Position numbers and translations under genes: made by a program
Part shown: positions 11,743-23,248 of the stretch, in pieces
Layout of the letters: each line of letters begins with the position of its first letter
Numbering within the stretch: the first letter of the stretch is position 1
Notes under the pieces: generated by a model
The model's input: the letters and a program-made list of their open reading frames with translations, nothing else
Told to the model about the DNA's origin: nothing
Databases searched by the model: none
Source: Chara braunii
Lineage: Eukaryota > Streptophyta > Charophyceae > Charales > Characeae
NCBI GenBank assembly: GCA_003427395.1
Contig: BFEA01000460.1
Location: forward strand, 220,148 to 263,497
Reading direction: 5' to 3'
Length of the DNA stretch: 43,350 nucleotides

Positions 11743-13998
11743 AACTCCATTTAACGAAACTGAGTAGCCAAGCAAGCACACCTGTACTCCCAAGGCTGAC
11801 TTATTGCTACACAGGCTAATGAGATGAATGATGCTCCATTTAACGAAACTGAGTTGCTCAATGGTCAGCAGGTAGACAGGCAAGTTTGTGGCCCCCTTCT
11901 TCTCTGCTTCGTGCGATAGAAAGGGTTGCACAACAATTCACAGGTCAGTTTCCAATCTCATACCTTGTCTTTTACTACACTATGCAGCAAAAGGACTGGT
12001 CTTTCTGGCTGGAGTACTCAGCGGACTGACTTGCCTCGGCCTCGCCTGCTCCTACAATCAAAGTCCTTAACGCTTCAACCTTCGCCTGGTGCCCACGTAC
12101 ACGAGGCCAATAGAGACTGAGCTCAAGATCTCGTGAATGCTCTTTGAATGCCTTACCAACAATGTCGACCACCGGATTCCAACTCTTAATGCATCAGGCT
12201 GTCATCCTCCCAGTGTGCTGAGCAGAATCGAATGGGGTCGGCAATATGCAGGCCAATGCACGGCCAAACCGGCCTTGCTTAGTCTGAGGTCCGGTCCCGT
12301 AGCCCAACACCCAGTTTGCCCCGCACTTCAATTCTAGGTGAGCACTCCCTCTCTCGTACCCTCTCTCTCTTCGTCTCCTTCCTTCACTATGCCGCGCCTA
12401 TCTCCATCTCCCTCGATCCCTTTGCACTGTCTAATGCACCTGGCCGATACCCCGGCCAGGTTCACACACTCTATCTCCCGTCTATGTAGGGACGGGAGTA
12501 CCAAGAGCGCACAACATCCCACAGTAACTATGACGAGGAATGAGCTACAACAATGAGCGGGAAATGCTTCTTATCATGGAGTTGGCAAAGAGATTGGCTC
12601 GGCGGAAACAGAGGTCATGACTGCAGCACCAAATGAATCTCTCACTGAAACATGTGTCAGGTGCACTCCAATGATCGCTTCAGGCAGCACAGATGGGTTC
12701 CCTTCCTTGAACAGGTGGGACAGACTCCACACCATGCTCAGGTAAGCTCCCACCCTGCATTAGTTTGTCAATTACCTCAATCAATTAGATAAGTAGATTT
12801 AGAATGAATCTATCGCTAAACGCGACTGGTTGCATTGTCACCTCATTAGCGCACCATAGCTAGGCGCATCACTACTTCATCTAACTCCTAACTTACTAAC
12901 TTAGTATAAAAACTAACCACGGATTTGAGGTCGCCCGCCCCCAAAACCCCTACTACGAGCTTTCTCTTGCCTGATTTTGTTCAGAAGTGGGCTCGCCCGT
13001 TTCCTCCTCTCCCTTCCTCTGTCCGCCATAGCTCCAACGCACCACTTTCCTCGACTAACACTTATTCTACTAACTTTCTCCTAACTTTTTCTTCACTATC
13101 AGATTAGCCCTACCCACAAACTTTTGTTTAATATCCTAGTCCACTTGATTCCGTCCAGAGTCAGGTAGACTAGACAAATCTCGCCTCGCCATAGTCATCT
13201 CTCTCGATACTTCTGCGCACGGATTTTCTCTCTAACCTTCTGTTCCACTAATCTAACACCGGAACTAACTTCATCATTGTGCTCGCACCATGTGAAACCC
13301 CATATCTACCAACTTAGTTCACTCAATTTGGATAATAATCGAGTGAGCTAGGCACTTATTAACCCGCTATACTCATCTCTCTCTCTCTCCGGTGTTGAAT
13401 GCACCCGGCGCGATTCAGCGCCAAGGTTCGTTCCTCTTCCTTTGCAGCCCTACCCGCTATCTGCCTGGCGCGGCTAGTCTCCTCCGCTGCCTCAATGCTC
13501 CCGGTCGTACTACCGCCTCGCTCCACTACTAGCGCCCGTCGGCATTCAGTGCGGCCACGGTGATCAGTCTCCGACCCCGCCAAGCTAGTACGTAGCTTAG
13601 TCAGCCTTCCGTCCCACCTACTACAACCGCCGGGTTCTGCAGGCCGCCGCTACACAGACCACTGTCACAACGTCTCCGCATGGCTTATGCAGGAACAGAT
13701 GAATAGCTGCGCGCTGCTTCTTGATTTATACCTCTGCGGCATGCCGTTGTTCAAGCCCAGTGGTCTCTGTCAAGCCCGATGGACGACCTCGACACGAGCT
13801 AACCACTAGCCTCCCGCCGGGCCAGACTAATCTTCTCTCTATCGTCCCAATTTTAACGGGTGTCCCGAAGGACCTTTAACCGGGACAGCGCCTTACGGCC
13901 TTCCAGTGGCGGATCGGTACCTCCCGCTGTCTACATGGTGCAGTCGTACTCATTGGGTTTCTCGACCTGGCTTGGAACTGGCACTGGTCAAATCAAGA

Positions 13999-14021
13999 AA
14001 AAAAAAAAAGAAAAAAAAAAA
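13999..14021. repeat. A-rich tract in 3' LTR
   Basis: Two A-runs separated by G; the right LTR has a single shorter run at about 34444-34460. Just upstream, 13861-13887 and 34307-34333 hold a short hairpin (TGTCCCG with CGGGACA). Confidence 0.85.
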
Positions 14022-15058
14022 GGCTTGAGACAAGCGGGCCCGCGTTCTGCTTCCCCCACAAAAACTAAGGGGGATAGTACCGAGGGACCCTCAACCCCTC
14101 AGCCCTTCAATGCTCCAACGCTCCTATGCTGCCCCCCGCTGACCTCGATCCCAGTACCTTCGCAGCAATAGTCCAATGTCGTAACCTATAAGGCTAAGCC
14201 CAAGCCTGAGACCAATAGGCTCAAAATCCTATATGAAGTGGCACTGTGCAGTGCTCAGGGCCAAGAAATGCCCCGGGCTGTTCCTTAGCCTGCATTTGCA
14301 CCTGCGGCCACTAAGCGTCCACGCCGGCGGGCCCCAACTGTACCATGGTCACTACGCACGCCATCCTATGCGCCAAGCCTAACGCCATCTAGACGCACCG
14401 GGCAAAAAGGCGGATCTTTCAAAAATTCCCTAGTTTAACCAGAGAAAAATAAGACTCGGTCGATCAATTACGCCGACCCCCTGATTAACACAAGGGAACA
14501 AAATCACACGCGTGCCTTAAAACTGAGCGCTCACTCACTCTTCCTATTCGAAACGACCCTCAGCCTACACTCAGACGATCTCGACAAACTGTGAGGTTAC
14601 CCGACAAATCGAATTACCTGAACTTTCTGGTCAGTTGCAAAACACAGGGCGGATATCCTTGTCTGGGTATTCGCGCCGATAGCTTACCGGACCATATTAA
14701 GCGACGTCCCCGTCGCTTCGCAAGATCAAAAAGCTATAAATCCATTCACATTTCGAATGCTGATGAGAAAGGAATCAATCCGATTAGCCGACAGACGCAG
14801 GGTTGAGGCCTCCAGTAATCCAAGCTCTTATAACTATATGCCACCAGGGTTCCAACATGGGTCTCCATTGTCCTGACAATAGGACGCCGGTGTACTGGAC
14901 ATACGTACTACATCATAAGTCTCAGCGACCCCTCTCACCTGTCCTCTCCCCTTTGTCCTAGACAAACACTGGTTTCTCGTTATGTGTCCTTAGTCTATAC
15001 CCTGCGAGCAGGGCCATAACTAGGGACGTGGGCCCTAACCGAAACCTTTAGAAGACAC

Positions 15059-15075
15059 TCTTGCCTCCCCCCAAT
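15059..15075 (-). promoter_or_regulatory. polypurine tract
   Basis: On the minus strand this reads TTGGGGGGAGGCAAGAG and is directly followed by TGTCTTC, a plausible LTR start. Such a tract primes plus-strand DNA synthesis. The border that homology with the right LTR alone would give (14681) has no purine tract next to it. I therefore place the true 3' LTR start here. Confidence 0.6.
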
Positions 15076-15089
15076 AATTCTCACAATTA

Positions 15090-15093
<4 letters not shown>

Positions 15094-15157
<64 letters not shown>
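15094..15157. repeat. (AT)n microsatellite
   Basis: About 32 AT units next to the polypurine tract, inside the element's internal region. Confidence 0.97.
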
Positions 15158-15160
<3 letters not shown>

Positions 15161-16688
15161 CTTACCTCAACATACCTCCTGCAGTCTAGTACAGGAAGGC
15201 TAGGTCTCCATTTTGGCCCACCATAATCTGGGTGATCATGCCAGATTTACGACTCATCACGTTTGATATTTCAGCGGTAGTGTCCTCGCAGGTTGTGCCA
15301 CGATTGGCTTTTTCTCCTGATAAGCATTCAGTCAGGACTCTAAAAGACTCGACTCTTATCTCACGTTATCCCGCGACAGGTAAACGCTCTTGGGTGACCA
15401 CACCCCTTTAAGTCTTTACCCCTTTCCGGTGAGACGTGGGCCCGCTGTCAGGTTGTGCCGATCAACAGCCAAGGCTGAGGGTTGCGCCTCAACGGTGCCA
15501 GTTATACCCTTAGCTGGATCTCTCATAATGCCCCAAGATTAGCACAAGTGGCTGGACGGTGTGTCGCAACAATACAAACCTACTTCAGGACTACGCAGAG
15601 GTCTGTCACATATAAAAGGTATTTACCAGTCCTCTGTGGGACAACACAGAGAGACACGACAACTTTTGCCAGGCTCACCAGGCCGTGACCTACTTACTTG
15701 ATCAGAGCAAGAAGGACACCTCTCAGCGACATCTTCCAATGAAGCCTTTTACGACTTTCAAAAAAATTCCAACAATGGCCAAGCAAAAAAACCATGGTCC
15801 TTCTCGTCAGGCTTTATCATTCAAACAAGCTTACCATGCCATTGAATCTATTACCCACCTTTAGTCATCGAAGGTGCCTCTCACATTGAGTCTCCCAGTC
15901 ATGCCCCCTTATTTTATGATGATTTCCCCACGACCTTTTTAACACATCTCCCATCTGGAGATGAGTCTTCCAACAAACAAATATCATCACCCTTCCGTAC
16001 TGAAGGTTTTTTTTTATCCATAAAATAACTCAACACTGAGGGACCATCTTATGGGTCCTTGCCACAACTCAACAATAAAACGTTTTGGCATGGTGAAGCA
16101 TTTGAGTCTCAGAGACTCATAAATCTCTTAGCACTCTCACACGCTTTCACAAAAACAGACTGCACCCCCTCTCCTTATACCCGGCCTGAACATCTTCTCG
16201 TAGGCAGGCAGCACGAGTATACCGAAGAGCAGACAGTTTTACATGGTTCACATTATACAAAACATACAAGATGTTCCTCATACATCCTCACACACTGAGT
16301 CCTCATACAAAAGGACAAAACCACACATGTGAGAGTGATTGTGATCGTCATATACAAAGGGTTATCTAAAATAATACTTAACTCAGAAATACACTCAGGG
16401 ATGAGATGTCTCATTCAAAAATATACACAATAATCCCGTTCCATGACTTATTCAAAACAACTCAAGTCACTCCCAATATAGTACATGGTCAACTATACAA
16501 GGAATTTACTACAACAACCCAGAACTCTATGGTCACTCAGTATACACTCCTTGTCTTATATGGTTCTAATCTCAATGGGCATATGCTGTAGTCCCCCATC
16601 TGTACACTCAATGGCATAGGTATCTGAATATCATAGTAAAAGCAAAGGTAGTAGTGAAAAGTGTGCCCTCAATGAGATGAATCAGTCC
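15158..16688 (-). other. 3' noncoding region of the element
   Basis: About 1.5 kb between the second ORF and the polypurine tract. I see no protein family on either strand; short frames here have no recognisable motif. The word AGGTTGTGCC occurs twice (near 15290 and 15450), without further structure. Confidence 0.5.
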
Positions 16689-19162
16689 CTACTCACTCAT
16701 CTCCTCCTGGTTCTGTCTATACAGTTGAGCCCTGCCTCCATCGGCAGATCGCTCTACTACTCTACCCTGTCTATCATACATCTTTCCGCCACTCCTCGTA
16801 ACTTTCCCTTCAACCAGGTCCTTCAAGAACTTAGGACACTGCAGGGCTCGATGGCCTTCCTTTTTGCAGAAAAAGCAGGATGCGTCAAACTACTTCTTGG
16901 ACTTCTTCTTCTCCCCCGGAGACCCTGGTGACGATGGTGCCCCGCTGGTCTCTCTGCCCAGCTAGTAACTTTGAGGCACGTCCATAGACTCCGCATTTCC
17001 TGTCCCCAACTCCTGAGTACTAGGTCCTGGTCGCAACCCAACTCCCTCTGGCCTATACTCGGGCGTGCCCAACCTCTGGGGCCTGCCCTCGAAGACGCCC
17101 TCTACCGCAATCCCCATCTCTCCTTCAGGAGGCTCCTCTATCCTCTGCTCAGGTGAAAATAGGCTTGCCTCCTCCTGCACAGAGTGAACCGCATCGAGCA
17201 ACACATCCATAGATCCTTCTGCTGAGCCCTCGACCAGCTCACTGCTGGCCGCCGACATCCCCTCCTCAACTGATAGTGGCATGGTGGGGCCCGCTGCTAC
17301 TGTAGGCAGTGTAGCGAGTTCAGTAGGGGCTATGAACTCGAAGGCTTCTCTCTCTGCCTCCCTCTTGGCCTTCACCTCCTCAGGCTCCAAGATGACTCTT
17401 CCCATGGACGATCCCTGCTAAGGTTCAGCTGCGGATGGATGCCTTGATAAGCCATGCCCCGGCGGTCTCTGCTCTCCCTGTTGGTTACGCTCTGCTCTGT
17501 CCATTCCACTTCGAAGCTACTATCTCAGGTCCTGAATGATGGCAGCCTGACTAGCCACCAATGCTCTGAGCTCGCGGACCTCAGCCTCAACGGCTTCCAA
17601 ACGCACTCCATGGTTCATCTCCTTCATCCCTTTCCCTCTCAGATCAGCTTCCAACATCATATATTTGTCGAATGATGTCTTGGACAGGAAGCGGATCTTT
17701 CGGTCCAAGTAATCATCTACTTTCCTCGAGGTCCCAACTTTTGCCTTTTCTGAAGCAATCAGTTCCTGGCCATGCTGATTAAGGAACTCATCCCACATCT
17801 CTTTGAGTCCATATGGCTTATGTGGTGGTGATTGATCCGGGAGTACTCCTGCCTCAACCTTTGTCTTTCTTGCCAGATTTCCTCCAAACGTCTCCCCACT
17901 CTGACCCGTATTCCCTTGCCTGTCTCCCCCGCGGACACTCTCTCTCACGTGCGGCGGTCGGCTCTCTCCGGGATCTCTGCTCCCATCTCTCTCTGGGGTT
18001 GGCCCAGCTCCTGGGGTGGCTCCACAGGTATGGGCTCCTCTAGGTCAGGGTGCTCCAAGGCGTGTGCCGCAAGATGCCTGTCAATCATGGCAAGGGCCTC
18101 TCTCCTCCGCTCAGCTCTCTCTTTCTCCCCTTCTACCCTTCCTCCTAGCGAAGGGACCATCTCTGGCGGCGGTAGTGGGATCTGCTCTTGTTGTGATCCC
18201 TCTTCCCTGCCTGGGGCGCTCTCTAAGGGGCTTCCAAGTCTCAGTCCCACAACCGGCGTCTGAGGAAGAGTATCCTCCTCAACCTCTATCACCTCCTTTT
18301 CAACACACCCCCTCTCAGTACTCGGCCTTCTCTCTCGCTCGGGTCTCGAGGCCTCCCTTCTGGGTGCCTCCTCTGCCGGCTCGTCACGTCTCTCACCTAC
18401 CGGCGGCATTCTCCACTGTGAGACATCCAGATGCGCCTCCAACTCCTGCAGAGGCTCTCCAGAGGTTGGCACCCCTTCTCGTGTGCGCTGCGGGGATCCT
18501 CCCAGTCCATCCTCCGTAAAGCGATGGAGCCCCACCGGTCCCAACCCGCACTCAGGATATGTCCCTCGCCCCTCAGTCTCAGACACTGACATCTCCTCTC
18601 GCCTGGTGAGTGCCTTCCGTCCCCTCGAGATGGCCTGGTCTCGCTGGGTTCAGGGTCCCTCTGCCTCTTGCTCCTCTGGCGTCTCTCGACTCTGGGCTGA
18701 GGCGGCTCTGGCCGTCGGAATGCCTCTCTCAAGTGCGCCCTGCAGCTCTCCCAATCTCGGGTGATGTCCCTTACCTGCCTGGCCAATGGCCTCTCCGCCT
18801 TTCTGGTCCATAGGGGTAACGTTCTCGCCCACTCATCCCTCAATATACCTGACCATGCATGAACTTCTCGAAGGCGGGAATGAACTCCTCTGCATTCCCG
18901 ATCTCCAGGCGAATCAGTCTGCCGTCAGGTCCCACATGTGATGGTTGTAGTTCCTGCATCCTCGCCTCCACCTCCGGCCTCATCCTTGCGTCCCTACGAA
19001 TCTGTGCAATGGGCTCCGCGAACCTGCCGACCCCTCTCAGCCTCTCAATCGCCTGGGTCATAATCCAACCCATATGATCTGCATACCCCCAGAACTCGTC
19101 CAGGAACAACTCAATATCCCCAATGTCGTACACTGGCGTATTCTCTCAGTGGTGAGACTCAT
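16689..19162 (-). pseudogene. second Gag-like ORF with CCHC knuckle, downstream of integrase
   Basis: About 820 codons starting MSLTTE at 19162. The first part reads DIGDIELFLDEFWGYADHMG and RDEWARTLPLWTRKAERPLA, with regularly spaced Trp and Leu as in retrotransposon Gag domains. A long Pro/Glu/Arg-rich region follows, then a segment ending in a likely coiled coil (RLEAVEAEVRELRALVASQA, about 17580). Near the end is a zinc knuckle at 16836-16877 (CFFCKKEGHRALQC), then KMYDRQGRVVERSADGG and a stop at 16689-16691. Frameshifts lie near 19147 (an extra AG), 18843, 18590 and 17946. TAG stops include 16962-16964 and 16890-16892. I see no membrane segment or signal peptide, so an envelope is unlikely. 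Its function is unknown; a Gag-like, nucleic-acid-binding role is inferred. Confidence 0.72.
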
Positions 19163-19254
19163 GCCGCTCGTACCCTCCTGATGCCCCCAACGGCCTTCAT
19201 GGCGATCGCGTCCCCCTCCCTCCTCTTGATATGGCTGTCTTCGTAAAGTCGCAC

Positions 19255-19412
19255 CTGCACAACAGGCGAAGGAGACAACAGGCACACATTGGGGTAAGCA
19301 AACAGGTGGTAAATAAGCAAGCTTAGGTCAGACCAAGCACATACATAATACACTCTATCTAACCTACATACCTCAGCCTCCAGCTCTAAGAGAATTAGAT
19401 TGTCTATCTTAC
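19255..19412 (-). other. putative 158-bp intron at the end of pol
   Basis: On the minus strand a GAG/GTAAGAT donor is followed 158 bases later by a pyrimidine-rich tract ending TTGTGCAG/GTG. Splicing joins MAREE in phase to VRLYEDSHIKRREGDAIAM and ends at a TGA (19159-19161). That TGA overlaps the ATG of the next ORF by the bases ATGA. Without splicing the frame stops within a few codons. There is no transcript evidence. Confidence 0.4.
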
Positions 19413-20595
19413 CTCCTCTCTCGCCATAAACTTCTTCAGTCTCGTTCCCGACACCCACTCCTTCCATTCCGTCCCATTTAGCTCTTCAATCTGATATGTG
19501 TCGAAATCTCCCCATCGCACAATCCGATAGGGACCTCACCACCTCTTGTCGAGTTTCCTGGACCATTGCTTCTCCAAGGAGGAGTCATATAGGAGTACAA
19601 CGTCCCCAACTGCCAATGACACTTTCCTTACTCGCGCCGACTGGTCCAATTGGGCCTTATCTTTCATACGGCTTCCTTCCACTCGGCTGGATACTTCCTG
19701 GATTCTTTCCTCTATCGCGCCCACTTGCCGCGCTCGAACATCGAGCAATTTTTCGAAAGACAGGCCGACCTCCAAATCCTAACGCCTCCAAGTCTTTAGG
19801 AAGCTCTCGATTGGGAAGATAGCATGCCTCTCATACCATAGTGTGGCCGGTGCGTACTTAGTGGTCCTCTTTACCGTAATATTATCGACAAAGAGTGTCG
19901 CCCTTAGGTACCTTGGCCACTGATTAGGCCTTCCTTCAGTCCACTTAGCCACAAGGTTTGTAATGGTACTGTGTCCCCTCTCCACCAGAGCGTTTGCCTA
20001 GGGGTGCGCGGCCGTGGTGTAGTTGGCTACCACGCCATATCTTGACAACAACTCTTGCACCTCCTGACAGGTAAACTCCGATCCTCTATCCATTACGAAT
20101 TCTCTGACAAAAGGATAGCGCAGGTAGTACTCCTTGATGCAGCTAACCAAGACTAGCCCGGTCTTTGTACGAATGACCCACCCATCCACAAAGTCAGACA
20201 TGTTATCACGCGCATCGAAGATGTAATTGTAGTCATGATCTCCGAGTGACATGAATAGCAAGTCAAGATGTACTACGACCCCTATTTCTCTTTCCAACCT
20301 TGGATGCAGTGACTCTGACGACTTTAGACAAGATCGCTCTTGACAAGGTACGCAGGACCGACAGAACTTACCAACCATCTCCATCATCCCGTCCCAATAA
20401 TATAGCTCGCTTATCTTAGCATATGTGGCAGTAGGTCCTCGATGTTCTCCCGCAATGACATCATGAAGTTCAGTTATAACATCAATCTAACGGTTCCTGC
20501 CGCATACGACCCTCCTAAGATTTCCCACTTGCTTCTTTACGAAGAGATGACCATCTCTTACCAAATAGCGTTGCATCATTCTTTGGGCTTTATCG
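19413..20595 (-). pseudogene. integrase region of Pol, broken
   Basis: DDE integrase that would insert the DNA copy. Zinc-binding HHCC: His codons near 20463 and 20442, Cys near 20361, 20352 and 20343 (CRSCVPCQ). Catalytic core: HLDLLFM (Asp at 20262-20264), VMDRGSEF (Asp at 20088-20090), and NALVERGHS (Glu at 19980-19982). C-terminal part: GDVVLLYDSSLEKQWSRKLD then GPYRIVRWGDFDTYQIEELN, a GPY/F-type module. In-frame stops sit at 20487-20489, 19998-20000, 19779-19781 (all TAG) and 19539-19541 (TGA, just before GPYRI). All three catalytic residues are still present. The frame reaches MAREE at a GTAAG donor-like site (19412) and may be spliced. Confidence 0.83.
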
Positions 20596-21011
20596 GAGAG
20601 ACGGTTTACGGAGGCCTCAATTTTCAGACCACTTGTTAGGCCATTTATAACCAAACCCAAGGGTCATTTTAACCAAACTTGCCCCTAATTCATAGAGTGG
20701 CGATCATACTAACTACTTACAAAAAAAAAATTGAAAAAAAAAAAATTAAAAAGCTATAAAACAGCAAGGCAAAAGTGTGATTTCATGCAAAATTTACTCA
20801 TTTCAGTTTTAAGGATTTTCAGGATTTTTCAGGGCTAGCCAAAACAGTCAACTCCAAGACACCAACAAACACCAAACTTGGCACACATAGACCTTGACCA
20901 AAAATAAAAAGGGCAAAAAAAAAAAAAAAAAAAAAAAAAATCTCCGATGCACTTTTCAGGGTTGAGGGGGATAACCAGGGCTGAAGTGGGGGTCCCTGTT
21001 AACCGCTTGTG
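20596..21011. mobile_element. hAT-like MITE, copy 1, inside pol
   Basis: A 416-bp AT-rich element. It starts GAGAGACGGTTTACGG and ends GGTCCCTGTTAACCGCTTGTG. It shares internal words with the copy at 24457-24870 read on the other strand, such as ATAAAACAGCAA, GGATTTTCAGG and ACCAAACTTGGC. Flanks are ctttatcg (20588-20595) and ccctatcg (21012-21019): 8 bp with two mismatches. It carries a 24-base A-run near 20917-20940. It separates the RNase H/linker coding region from the integrase zinc-binding domain. Confidence 0.75.
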
Positions 21012-21959
21012 CCCTATCGCTGACATCTCTATTCCGCATTTCGCATGACAGAAGAAGTCCCAGTTCCAGGTAGATCCCATCATACTCCTCTGCACGGAAT
21101 GCCTCTTTGATTTCTCCCTCCTGAAACTCGTCATCCTGGCTCTCCGACAACACCTTCTCATTCTCAGCCGGGTTCACCGAGCCTATCTGATCAAGGTCTC
21201 CCTGCAGAAGTGTATTGACGAGAAAATACATTCCCCCCATCCACTTGTTCTGCTTCTCTACCCAATTTGGTCCTTCCTCTATTGTTCTCACTTTCTCTAC
21301 CAGACTATGAGTGCCCGCCAGCGCCAACTTCATCATCAATTGGACATCTCTGCCGCCCCATGGATCTTCCTCTTCGAAAGGCTTGAGAACCAGCTCTGCC
21401 TTCCGTTCATACTCACTTGGCGCACGCCATATATGATCGCCAACGCAGCCAGATATGATAGCTTCCTGATCTAAGAAGCTATCGACTAGGGGCGTGTTCT
21501 CTACCGCCTCCCCCTCTTGCTTGTCCCAGTTGATATGGCTCAGCCCGTCCGCTCTGTTCTTATTTCTTGGAATCCATTCCAACTCGAAATTAAACATCCA
21601 GATGTACGTTAGCCATCTGGCAACTGTCAGATCTGATGGAACGTAATTCCTTAGGGAATAGGCCAGAGCAGTCGGGTCCACTTTCAATATGTACCTCCTG
21701 CCAAAGATATAGTTTCGAAAGATTCGCAGACAGTGGAGGACGGAGAGAGTCTCTCTTTTGAACTGCGAGTAATTTCTCTCAGTCGTATAGAGAGTTCGGC
21801 TCTCAAATCACAACGGTCTCTCTTTCCCTTTTGTATCTGCTTGGATCAAAACTCCACCTAAGGCAGTCGGCGCAGCATCCATTTCAACAATGAATGACCT
21901 TGTCTCTGTAGCATCATAGTCCGACGCTCCCAATACCAACCCTCCTTCTCTGAACTCTT
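21012..21959 (-). pseudogene. RNase H region and linker of Pol, broken
   Basis: RNase H would degrade the RNA strand of the hybrid. It begins with FIVEMDAAPTALGGVLIQ (Asp codon 21877-21879) and continues with YTTERNYSQFKRETLSVL and LKVDPTAL. It ends near RNKNRADGLSHINWD (about 21540). A TGA at 21808-21810 interrupts the RNase H frame; CGA would give the expected Arg. An acidic linker follows, ending at the MITE border (VSDRAQA). Removing the MITE and one target copy continues the frame as VSDKAQRMMQRYLVRDGHLF, the usual approach to the integrase zinc domain. Confidence 0.78.
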
Positions 21960-23248
21960 CCTTCATTTTTGCCACCACTTTCTCCTGCTCTTCACCCCAG
22001 ACCCATTCCTGATCCTTATGAACCAATTTTCTCAGGAGTTCAGTCTTTGCAGGGAAATTTTTGATGAACGCCCTCCAAAATCCCCAAGTGTCGAGGAAGC
22101 TTCTAACATCAGTTATTGACCGGAATGGTACTGGCCACTCAATAATCTTGTCCGTCTTCTTTACGTCCGGCCGACGGCCCTTCTCAGTACAGACGAACCC
22201 CAAGATGGTAGCTTCCTTCATGCAGTGTCTGGATGTGGCCCCACTTGCAGTGAGATTATGCTCTTCAAGCAGGTTCAAGACTTTATCAAGGTCCTGAATA
22301 TGTTTCCAGACAAAGCGCCTCATTCCTGGCAGGACTTCGCCGTTCTCCTTCACCATTGGCCCCTTCACCGCTAAGTCATCGATATACGACTGTGTGATGT
22401 GCGGGCTGACTGATTGCATAGCTCGAATCATCGCCCGTTGAACCATTGCTACCGCGTTGGTCCACCCTTGCGGAGCCACATTCATATGGATCAGCCCTCG
22501 AGGCGTATGCATTGTCGTCACCGGCCTGTCTGGCGGGTAAACCGAAAATTGGTCATATCCGGATTAAAGGTCTATAAGTGAAATTGTACGTCTGGCAATC
22601 CTCCCGCATCTCGCACAGTCACCGCATTCAGCCGCTGCAGATCTTGGACCCATCGCAGCGTCCCATTGGGTTTGATGAAACAAAACCACGGAGATGCATA
22701 CGGCCCACTTGAATAGTCGGCGATATGCGTACATATCTTACCGTCGAGGTAATCAACCACCTTCTTCTCTTCGTCAGGATTAAGATATCGCGCCCTTCTC
22801 AAGTTCCATGGCTCGTGCGACACGGTATGGATGCGGATCATAGGAATTATATCCACATCCAACCTGCCGCGCTCCTCGTCACTAAACGCATAGGCGCGAT
22901 GACTCTTCTTCATTAGCTCTATCATCAATGCTCTTTCCTGAGGCAGCAGGAAGTCAGACTCTCCAATTATCAATTTCTCTTCGTTCCCTTCGTTGATACG
23001 GCACGGCCCAGCTGAGGCGCTCTCCTTCATCCATCGTATCAACCCTCGCTCTCGCTCGTAGTACACTTCCTCATCTTCGGTAATGAGGACGGGAACTCGG
23101 CAACACTTTTTATTTATCGTCTTGTACCGCCTTTGGGAACCCTGCTTGAGCCTTTCCCTAAAATAGGCCGGCTTACAGCTTGTGATTGCATCGACGCCGG
23201 ACTCCTCCTTCCCCCCCGAAGTCGATATACCAACTCAAATTCTCCTGC
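21960..23248 (-). pseudogene. reverse transcriptase region of Pol, broken
   Basis: RNA-dependent DNA polymerase of the element. Visible fingers and palm motifs: SSGPYASPWFCFIKPNGTLR, then WVQDLQRLNA, then motif A as IDL-stop-SGYDQF (catalytic Asp codon 22570-22572, TAA at 22564-22566 replacing an expected Tyr), then MHTPRGLIHMNVAPQGWTNA, then YIDD at 22375-22386. A short deletion with a frameshift lies between GLPDV and motif A, near 22575-22600. Downstream come the thumb and connection, with FLDTWGFWRAFIKNF and WGEEQEK. The order and YIDD fit Ty3/gypsy elements. The enzyme cannot be made from this copy. Confidence 0.85.

Larger units (their letters stand above)
5803..15058 (-). repeat. 3' LTR (left copy)
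   Basis: Colinear along nearly its whole length with 27055-35117; matching landmarks include 5811/27063, 6541/27799, 8626/29818, 9458/30483, 10848/31650, 12338/32883 and 14641/35079. In element orientation it should start at TGTCTTC, next to the purine tract at 15059, and end in CTCGACA. The segment 14682-15058 has no counterpart in the right copy. Relative to the right copy it also has about 165 extra bases near 9260-9425, about 80 near 13320-13390, a mate-pair artefact at 10267-10498, and a gap region with scrambled flanks. By eye it differs from the other LTR by a few percent in well-aligned stretches. I find no RNA gene inside it. Confidence 0.83.

Noticed and set aside
5803-15058. tRNA, rRNA or organellar sequence in the LTR
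   Set aside because: I looked for cloverleaf and rRNA core words and found none. The only tRNA-related sequence is the primer-binding site at 27035-27052.
16689-19162. Envelope gene after pol
   Set aside because: There is no signal peptide, transmembrane segment or cysteine-rich ectodomain. A CCHC knuckle and charged low-complexity regions point to a Gag-like protein.
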